Assembly: GCF_028368935.1 (NCBI RefSeq)
Contig: NZ_JAQNDK010000003.1
Span: 1,178,001-1,242,000, forward strand
Source of the DNA: Sorangium aterium
Lineage (GTDB): Bacteria > Myxococcota_A > Polyangia > Polyangiales > Polyangiaceae
Reading direction: 5' to 3'
DNA: 64,000 nt
Positions within the stretch are counted from its first letter, which is position 1. Each line of letters begins with the position of its first letter. The notes under the pieces are model-generated. The model was not told where the DNA came from. It searched no databases and saw only the letters and a list, made by a program, of their open reading frames with translations. The position numbers and the translations under genes were made by a program. This document shows positions 58,609-64,000 of the stretch, one piece after another.

Positions 58609-59901
58609 CTACTTGCTCGGCCCGGTGATCCCCCGGACCAGCTGCGGCAGATACCAGATCTGCTGGGGCGTCGCGGCCTCGCCGTCCTTCAGGAACTCGG
58701 TCCCGTCCTGGAACTTGAGCGGCCCCTTGAAGAGGTCGAGCCCGTTGGCGAGCTCGATGACGAACGCGCCGAGCGGCGCCTGCGCCTCTCCCAGCGCGGC
58801 GCCGGGCCCGAAGCCGACGACCGACGAATCGCCGTTCAGGTCGCGGAAGTCCGGCCCTTGCCAGACGAACTCGCTCGCGTACTTGCCCGCGCGCGCCTTC
58901 TCGATCGTGTCGCGGTAGAGCGGCGCCCAGTTGTAGTACGCGACGCCGAGGCAGATCTCCGGCGCCAGGTCGCAGCCGGCCTTGTGATCGTAATGGACGT
59001 ACTTGACCTTCTTGCCGGCGCCGCTCGCCTTCTTGGCCTGCAGCGCTGCCTCGGGCGTGTCGAGCCCGGTCATCAGCACGTCGAAGCCGCCGCCGATGAA
59101 GTCGTCAGCCACCTTGGTGGGGTCGAGGGTGACGCCCGGGATGTTGAACCAGAAGCCGATCCACGTGACCTTGAACGTGAGATCCTCCGGCTTCTTCTTC
59201 TGGTACTTCTCCCAGCAGTACCGCGCGCCGAGGTACGCCGCGGTGACCAGCCGGCGGGTCTCGTCGTTCACGAGCGGGCCGACAACCCCGATCTTGCCCG
59301 TCTCGGTGCCGAGCGCCGCGGCGCACCCGGCGATGTGCTGGGCCGCCTCGATACGCCCCATGAAGTTGCCCAGGTTGGGCTGGGGCTTGTGGTTCTTGCC
59401 CTCCTTCCAGGCGTAATCGCCGGAGACGTGGATGACCGTGACCTCCGGGTGCTTGCGCGCGGTCTCGAGGGCGTCGTCCTTGTAATCGTCGGAGTTGTAG
59501 ACGACGAACCGCGCGCCCCGGGAGATGAGATCGTCCGCGACCTGGGACCCCTTCACGTTCGGGCGGTCGGACGGGTTCACCTTGTCGACATACTCGAAGC
59601 CGACGTCCGGCATCTTGGCGAGGACCGACCGGATCCCGTCGTAATGCGCCTGGTTCCACCCTTTGTCGTTGTAAGGGCCGACCAGCACCATGCCGACCTT
59701 GTACGCGGCGGCCGGCGCAGCGCTCGCCGGCGCCGCGGCGCCGGGGCCGGCGGTCTTGTCCGAGGGCGGGCTCGCGCTCGTCGATGAGCCCTGGCACGCG
59801 CCGGCCAGCAGCGACAGCGCAACGGTGAGGACGGCGGGCAGGCGGGCAGCCGGGCGCGGGACAGCGAAGGCCTCAGGCGACTTCGGCGGGCGATGTGTCA
59901 C
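58609..59901 (-). CDS. BMP-family nucleoside/purine-binding lipoprotein
   Basis: The start is taken as GTG 59901 (VTHRPPKSPEAF), leading to a lipobox LLAGAC with Cys36; an ATG at 59988 would add basic, unlikely residues. The 430-aa product has the BMP fold: KVGMVLVGPYNDKGWNQAHYDGI, RGARFVVYNSDDYKDDALETARKHPEVTVIHVSGD, TGKIGVVGPLVNDETRRLVTAAYLGARYCW and GGFDVLMTGLDTPEAALQAKK. Family members bind nucleosides or related purines at the membrane surface and hand them to the permeases. It is the first gene of the four-gene importer. Confidence 0.9.
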   Translation of the reverse strand: MTHRPPKSPEAFAVPRPAARLPAVLTVALSLLAGACQGSSTSASPPSDKTAGPGAAAPASAAPAAAYKVGMVLVGPYNDKGWNQAHYDGIRSVLAKMPDVGFEYVDKVNPSDRPNVKGSQVADDLISRGARFVVYNSDDYKDDALETARKHPEVTVIHVSGDYAWKEGKNHKPQPNLGNFMGRIEAAQHIAGCAAALGTETGKIGVVGPLVNDETRRLVTAAYLGARYCWEKYQKKKPEDLTFKVTWIGFWFNIPGVTLDPTKVADDFIGGGFDVLMTGLDTPEAALQAKKASGAGKKVKYVHYDHKAGCDLAPEICLGVAYYNWAPLYRDTIEKARAGKYASEFVWQGPDFRDLNGDSSVVGFGPGAALGEAQAPLGAFVIELANGLDLFKGPLKFQDGTEFLKDGEAATPQQIWYLPQLVRGITGPSK

Positions 59902-59991
59902 CCAGGCATCGTGGGCGGGAATGTCGCAGGGTGTCAAGAACCACCGAGACGGACGACGCCGAGCGCAGGTGTGCTCGGCGTCATCCATGTT

Positions 59992-61215
59992 TCACTGCGG
60001 TATCTCGATCACGTCTTCGCAGGTGAAGTCGACCCCCAGGGCCGCTTCGGGGTCCGCCTGGATCGTGGCGCACGTGCTGTCGCAGAGCACGATCTGGCTC
60101 GGGTTCGCGGCGCTGTCGTAACGCCAGGCGTTCTCGCTGGCGCACTCCTGGTCGTAGGAGAGCGCCGTCGGGTTACCTCCGCCGCTCTGGTACGTCACGC
60201 GGACCCGCTGCGCGTCGAAGGTCCGCCCGTCGGGAGCGGGCGGGATCTCGACCGTGCAGGAGACGGACGCGCCGCGGATCGCGTCGATCGCGGCCTTGAA
60301 GGCGGCCGAGGTCGCCCCGGGATTGCCCGTGTCGATCAGGTAGGCTTGCCCCGTCCCGCCCGCGTCGGCGATGTCGTGCAGGTTGTCGAGGTCGTGGGGC
60401 GCGCCCTCGACTGGCGGGTTGTCGACCCCGATGACGTAGGTCGGGACGCCGTCCCCGAGCGCGCCGGCCGCCGCGTCCGCCACGGGCTGGATCCTGTTGG
60501 CCCGATCGCCGCAGCCCGCAGGATAGCCGTCCGTGACGAGGACGATGGCGTACCTGCCAGGCGTGGCCCGCCGCTGGGCCTCGACGAACGAGATCGTCCC
60601 CTGCATGACGAACAACGTGGGCGTGCCGCCGCGCCAGTCGGCGCCCGGCGCCGGCGTGACGGCGTCGATCGCGTCGGCGAAGCGCGCAGAGGGCAGCGCT
60701 GTCATCGGGACCTCCGGTGTCTCGTAGGTCTCGGCCGAGCACTTCTCGTCGCGGTCCTCGTCCTCGCTCGGAAAGAACCTGAGCGACGCGTTGATGCCCT
60801 CGGAGAGGGGATCATTGAAGAACTGCTTCGTCGCCGCGACGACGGGCTCCCACTTGAGGTCCCTGTCGTACCAGGGCTCGTCGCCCATGCCCATGCTGCC
60901 GGACACGTCGAACGCGAAGGCCAGGTACACGGGCTGGAGGTCGGCGCTGGCCGACTGGGTGGCGCACGCTCCACCTTGGCCCGAAGAGCTGCCGTTGCTC
61001 GAGGAGCCGCCTTGCCCCGAGGAGCCGTTTGCGCCCGGACCGCCCGATCCGAAATCGCCGGTGCTGGAGCTCGTGAAGCCTCCCTGGCCAGAGCTCCCGC
61101 TCCCCGGGCCGCCGCTCTGCGAGCTCCCGTCGCCGTCGCTGGCGCCATTGCCCCCACATCCAACGCCGATCGCACCCACTGTCAGCAACACAATGGCCAT
61201 CGTGGGCAATCTCAT
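59992..61215 (-). CDS. VWA-domain lipoprotein with Gly/Ser-rich spacer
   Basis: The 407-aa protein starts at ATG 61215 behind GGAGGA (9-nt spacing). MRLPTMAIVLLTVGAIGVGC gives a signal with Cys20, though the residue at -3 is glycine. Residues 21-85 are a Gly/Ser-rich spacer. From about 85 it has a von Willebrand A domain: AFAFDVSGSMGMGDE (MIDAS DxSxS), TKQFFNDP, GTPTLFVMQGTISFVEAQRRA, YAIVLVTDGYPAGCGD and TYVIGVDNPP. Cysteines in the second half suggest disulfides. It presumably binds ligand on the cell surface. Its stop lies 90 bp upstream of the binding-protein start, on the same strand; not clearly the same operon. Confidence 0.88.
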   Translation of the reverse strand: MRLPTMAIVLLTVGAIGVGCGGNGASDGDGSSQSGGPGSGSSGQGGFTSSSTGDFGSGGPGANGSSGQGGSSSNGSSSGQGGACATQSASADLQPVYLAFAFDVSGSMGMGDEPWYDRDLKWEPVVAATKQFFNDPLSEGINASLRFFPSEDEDRDEKCSAETYETPEVPMTALPSARFADAIDAVTPAPGADWRGGTPTLFVMQGTISFVEAQRRATPGRYAIVLVTDGYPAGCGDRANRIQPVADAAAGALGDGVPTYVIGVDNPPVEGAPHDLDNLHDIADAGGTGQAYLIDTGNPGATSAAFKAAIDAIRGASVSCTVEIPPAPDGRTFDAQRVRVTYQSGGGNPTALSYDQECASENAWRYDSAANPSQIVLCDSTCATIQADPEAALGVDFTCEDVIEIPQ

Positions 61216-61637
61216 AAGTCGAATCCTCCATGAAGCGCGGCCCGGCGCGCGTCGCCGGCACCAAAGCCGTCGATTCTGCGTAGGGCACCCGAAGCAGACA
61301 CGGCTGTGAAGCTCGCTCCCCGATGCCCTGGCATCCAGCAAGCATAGCTGACGGAGGTGGGGGCTGGACGACGCATAGCGCCGAAATGATGCGCCGCAGC
61401 CGGGCGGACGCTGCCATGCTGCATATGGTGCGATGTGGATTCCTGTCGCACCGCGGCCTCCGCTGTGGCCGGCGGCGCCGGCACGAGGGGGCCCAGAGCG
61501 CCGCGCGCCACGCATTCCGGCGTGCGGCCATGCCGGCTCAAATCACCCGGATGGCGAGCTTGCGGAGGTGGTGATGATCGAGGGCGAGGTGGGGCGTCGG
61601 CGGCCTGGGTCAGGGAAAAAGTCAGGGCGATCTCGGC
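61216..61637. other. 422-bp stretch without a supportable gene
   Basis: Short frames are open on both strands but none has a motif or codon bias. It should include the promoter of the VWA lipoprotein on the minus strand. Confidence 0.4.
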
Positions 61638-61841
61638 ATGGAAGCAGCCGGACCCGCTACCCCAACCTGGGTCGGGTCGCCGCGAGAGCGGACAGGACCT
61701 GCGCGGTACCTGCGCCGCGTCGTGGCGGCGGAGATCCTGGTCGTCATCGAGTCGAACCAGCCGGTGGCCGAGATCGGGCCGGTCACCGCCTCAGCTGGCG
61801 GAGCCGGCCCCTTTGGTCTCTGTACTGGCTGGCAGCGGTGA
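61638..61841 (+). pseudogene. Remnant of a Phd/YefM-type antitoxin
   Basis: The frame from ATG 61638 encodes RRVVAAEILVVIESNQPVAEIGPVTAS and then PFGLCTGW before its stop. That pattern resembles the middle and end of Phd-type antitoxins (E-x-x-x-I-x-x-x-x-x-P-V-A-x-I-x-P, then RPFGLxxG-E-F). The usual N-terminal MKxVxIxEAKTxLSxL and the C-terminal acidic tail are missing. The 24-bp sequence at 61654-61677 lies inside the 5' part, so the homologous segment begins just after it. No toxin gene is adjacent. Confidence 0.4.
61654..61677. repeat. 24-bp near-palindromic repeat, copy 1
   Basis: This begins CCGCTACCCCAACC and ends TGGGTCGGGT. With two flanking bases on each side it forms an imperfect dyad (GACCCG-ACCC type arms). 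A second identical 24-bp copy is at 62412-62435, in the same orientation, 758 bp downstream. Confidence 0.85.
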
Positions 61842-62289
61842 GCGAGAGCCTCCGAGGAGGCTCTCCGTATTGCTCCACTGCGGGAGCGGGGGCGTTCAGC
61901 GCGCAGCGATAAAGTGAATTTACCTTCGCCCATTACACTCCGACGCCCTCGCACGACGCCGGCCGCTTCCGCGCAGAGCCGACGGCTGCGGCGAGACGGG
62001 CGCGTTGGCGCGCGTTCAGCGCGCGGCGGATGCGCCGTTGCCAGCTGTCGCGACGCCCGACCACGTCATCCAGAGCACGGGCGGCCGCGTCGTTCGTGTC
62101 AGATGGGCTTCGACGAGGACGTGCTCCGCTCCGTGCTTCGCATCGTCGAGGAGGCCCGTGGATGCTCCCCGCCTGCATCGCCGTCTGTTCGCGAAGCGAT
62201 CGGTCGGGTCACCCGCCCGTGCAGAAAGGCGCACCTCAGGACACCGCCGACTCGGTGGCGGTCGGCTCCGCCTCGGCTTGCGGCCGGCG

Positions 62290-62411
62290 GCGTCGGCGCG
62301 GCGGAGCGCGCCGGGCGGAGCGGGTGCGTCTCGACGCGCCAGATGCCGTCGTCCGTCAGGCGGATCGCCGCGAACCTGGCGACGCCGTCGATGGGGCCGT
62401 CGGTCTCGTGG
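62290..62411 (-). pseudogene. Unidentified gene fragment after repeat copy 2
   Basis: Read on the minus strand just beyond repeat copy 2, the frame encodes GHETDGPIDGVARFAAIRL and TDDGIWRVETHPLRPAR before composition becomes Arg/Pro-rich. It reads like a real protein segment but has no start, and I cannot name the parent. Confidence 0.35.
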
Positions 62412-62435
62412 CCGCTACCCCAACCTGGGTCGGGT
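62412..62435. repeat. 24-bp near-palindromic repeat, copy 2
   Basis: Identical over 24 bp to 61654-61677. It lies exactly at the switch between two gene remnants read on the minus strand. Confidence 0.85.
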
Positions 62436-62655
62436 GGCGCAGCGCCGCTCGGCGAGAGCTTGACGAAGGAGATATCCTGTCCTCGCTTGGAGACGAAGAG
62501 CATCGCGTCATCGGTCTTGAAGACCTCGCCGACGCTACCGGCCGCGACGCACCGGCCATTCGAGATGTTCAGGTTGACCGACTGGTTCCAGAGGTACTTA
62601 CCGTCGCGAGCGAACTCCGCGAGGAACGCCGCGTAGGATGTCTGTGGCGGAGAGG
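62436..62655 (-). pseudogene. Fragment of a beta-propeller/SBBP-type repeat protein
   Basis: The minus-strand frame encodes TSYAAFLAEFARDGKYLWNQ, then GRCVAAGSVGEVFKTDDAM and FVSKRGQDISFVKLSPSG, the rhythm of repeats of about 45 residues in secreted myxobacterial proteins of the pattern DAFLAKF-x-x-x-G-x-x-L-W. It has no start and stops being similar at the 24-bp repeat. Only one and a half repeats remain. Confidence 0.45.
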
Positions 62656-62845
62656 CTGAGGGATCGGGAAGTCACGCGGCATCTCGCCCCACGCTGGGGT
62701 AGACGTAAGATCCCATCCACTATCCTGATCAAACCCTCAGATAGGCTTATCACTTCATCGAGATAGCGAAGCACTGGGGCATTGCGCTCCGACTGCTCGT
62801 TCCCACGCTCGCGAGGCGTTACCAGGGGCAGTCCGGCAGCGGCGC

Positions 62846-63140
62846 GTGGTATGTGCGCTCCGTGTGCTTCAGGACCGTGGCGAGGTGCTCGCGGACGATG
62901 CCGTGGAGCACGGTGTCGTGTGGGCGTCGGACGGCGACCTGGACGAGCGGGTCGAGGCCGTCCTGGCAAACCTCCTCGCCGGCGGGCCGGAGGCTGTTCG
63001 CGCTGCAAAGGAACTTATGCGCGAGCGTCCCTGGGGCCAAGAGGCCGCCCGCATCGCCGCCATCCGCGAGCAAGCGCCGCAGGCCAGGACGAACTACGCG
63101 CCTTCCTGGAAGAGCGGACAACAAGCTTCGTTGAGCGCTG
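62846..63140 (+). pseudogene. Enoyl-CoA hydratase C-terminal remnant, frameshifted
   Basis: The frame from 62846 encodes VEHGVVWASDGDLDERVEAVLANLLAGGPEAVRAAKELMRERPWG, matching the last third of crotonase-family enzymes (GLV-x-x-V...L...A-x-x-L-L-A-G-G-P-x-A-x-R-A-A-K). Around 63095 the similarity moves to another frame (GQDELRAFLEERTTSFVER), so a frameshift is present. The N-terminal two thirds, with the oxyanion-hole and catalytic residues, is missing. A decayed gene. Confidence 0.65.
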
Positions 63141-63451
63141 CCCGAGGCATAGCGCTCGCGTCCGACCACGCGTTGAACCTACGCTGAGGCGCAATAACGT
63201 CTCCCACAGTATGGCCAGAGAGTCGTCTTGACCGAACGAGGTTCCTAAATCCTACAAGTCGTCCCCTTGCGCGTTCTCCGCGGTGGTGTAGTCTGGCAGC
63301 GAATTGCCGAAGGGCGCTGAAGGGACGGGGTGGACTGCGGTATCACCGTCCGTGCCCTTACCGGCTGGGGTCCGCTTCGATCGATTCGGGGCAGCGTTGA
63401 AGCGGAGCGTTCGGGCTGCTTTCGCATGCCCCTGTACCGAAGGAGTCACCC

Positions 63452-63964
63452 ATGCGTAGTTCTTTACAGACCATCGTGGTGCGAACGGCAGCGGTTATGG
63501 CCTCGCTCGCGATGGCGACCACGGCGCTCGCCGCCAGCCCGCACTTCATCAACGCGTCAGCAGCCCTGATGGGCAGCAACCTGGTGGTTTCGTGGAAGGA
63601 GGCCGGCGTCGGCAACAATCAGCTCATCAGTTATCACGCGGACGCACTCGCAACGGCCACGTACGTGTGCGTCAACAGGGGCGGCGCTAATCCTTCGGCT
63701 TCGAACAAGACGACCTCCACAGGCCTGGTGAGCGCGACTGGCACGTTCAGCTCGGGCAAGAACGGCAATATCACCGCCTCGCTCACGATAATGCCGCCTC
63801 TTCCGCCGGCCACCTTCTCGTGCCCATCCGGGCAGTCGGAGGAGCTCGCGGAGGTAGTCTACACGAACGTGTCAATCACGGATCAGACGAACGGCGTCAT
63901 GGAGTCCATCCCGGGCACCTTCGACACTGGATGCCTCCTGCCGAACGTGCGTGGAGCCTGTTAG
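63452..63964 (+). CDS. Secreted protein of unknown function, mostly beta
   Basis: The 170-aa protein starts at ATG 63452 with GAAGGAG 8 nt upstream. The signal peptide is basic then hydrophobic and ends ATTALAASPHF (cut near residue 28). The mature region, ASAALMGSNLVVSWKEAGVGNNQLISYHADALATATYVCVNRGG, NPSASNKTTSTGLVSATGTFSSGKNGNITASLTIMPP, then FSCPSGQ and VVYTNVSITDQTNGVMESIPGTF, matches a widespread small secreted family of actinobacteria and myxobacteria. Two Cys pairs are possible. An extra CLLPNVRGAC ends the protein. Base composition is slightly less GC-biased than in the neighbours. Confidence 0.75.
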   Translation: MRSSLQTIVVRTAAVMASLAMATTALAASPHFINASAALMGSNLVVSWKEAGVGNNQLISYHADALATATYVCVNRGGANPSASNKTTSTGLVSATGTFSSGKNGNITASLTIMPPLPPATFSCPSGQSEELAEVVYTNVSITDQTNGVMESIPGTFDTGCLLPNVRGAC

Positions 63965-64000
63965 AACGCCAAATAGGTCGAACCCCGAGAAGATCAAACC

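Overview
The window looks like chromosomal DNA of a large-genome, very GC-rich delta-proteobacterium of the Polyangiales, most likely Sorangium or a close relative. This is inferred from third-position G/C saturation in almost every gene, Ser/Thr kinases carrying 2TM or AAA/TPR modules, Gly/Ser-rich lipoproteins with VWA domains, thrombospondin-3 proteins, long intergenic spacers and GTG/ATG starts with weak Shine-Dalgarno signals. No rRNA, tRNA, CRISPR array, phage module or intact insertion sequence was recognised.

Layout. 0-5.4 kb: a partial extensin-like gene, an array of 42-43 bp palindromic repeats, a hypothetical gene, an M14 carboxypeptidase and a secreted DUF4360 protein. 5.4-12.6 kb (minus strand): a small cysteine-containing protein, a RES/ParS-type toxin-antitoxin pair, a two-domain LigD, a PD-(D/E)XK (Rpn-like) protein and a membrane-anchored hydrolase-like protein. 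13.4-15.5 kb: a cysteine biosynthesis operon, cysK-cysE, ending in a 77-nt palindrome. 15.6-24.5 kb: a SelT/W/H-like protein, MgtE, a Sel1-repeat lipoprotein, a giant endonuclease Q-UvrD fusion and a phosphodiester glycosidase. 25-30.9 kb: a DEAD-box helicase with a repetitive tail, an M23 peptidase, small proteins, a protein that is 54% methionine, and a dicarboxylate/amino-acid symporter. 31-39.6 kb: a kinase, a DUF4442 thioesterase, a Uma2 protein, methionine aminopeptidase, a truncated LysR, an inositol-monophosphatase/ADP-ribosylglycohydrolase fusion, 6-phosphogluconate dehydrogenase and a GAF-STAS regulator. 40.2-43.4 kb: a translationally coupled operon of an unknown 172-aa protein, YcaO and TfuA. 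43.4-49.4 kb: an NmrA-like reductase, a PknK-like kinase/ATPase and a multihaem cytochrome coupled to a 91-aa protein. 49.5-52.6 kb: a TIR-STAND-TPR protein with nine near-identical 120-bp repeats. 53.4-61.2 kb: a TSP3/DNRLRE secreted protein, a complete BMP-type nucleoside ABC importer (binding lipoprotein, fused ATPase, two permeases) and a VWA lipoprotein. 61.2-63.4 kb: a graveyard of gene fragments (Phd-like antitoxin, repeat-protein pieces, enoyl-CoA hydratase C-terminus) punctuated by two copies of a 24-bp sequence. 63.45-63.96 kb: a small secreted protein.

The loci most likely to hold undescribed biology are: the 172-aa/YcaO/TfuA operon; the TIR-STAND-TPR sensor-like protein; two unusual fusions (IMPase-ARH and EndoQ-UvrD); and the Met-rich repeat protein. 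All functional calls come from reading the translated sequence and recognising motifs; no database search was run.
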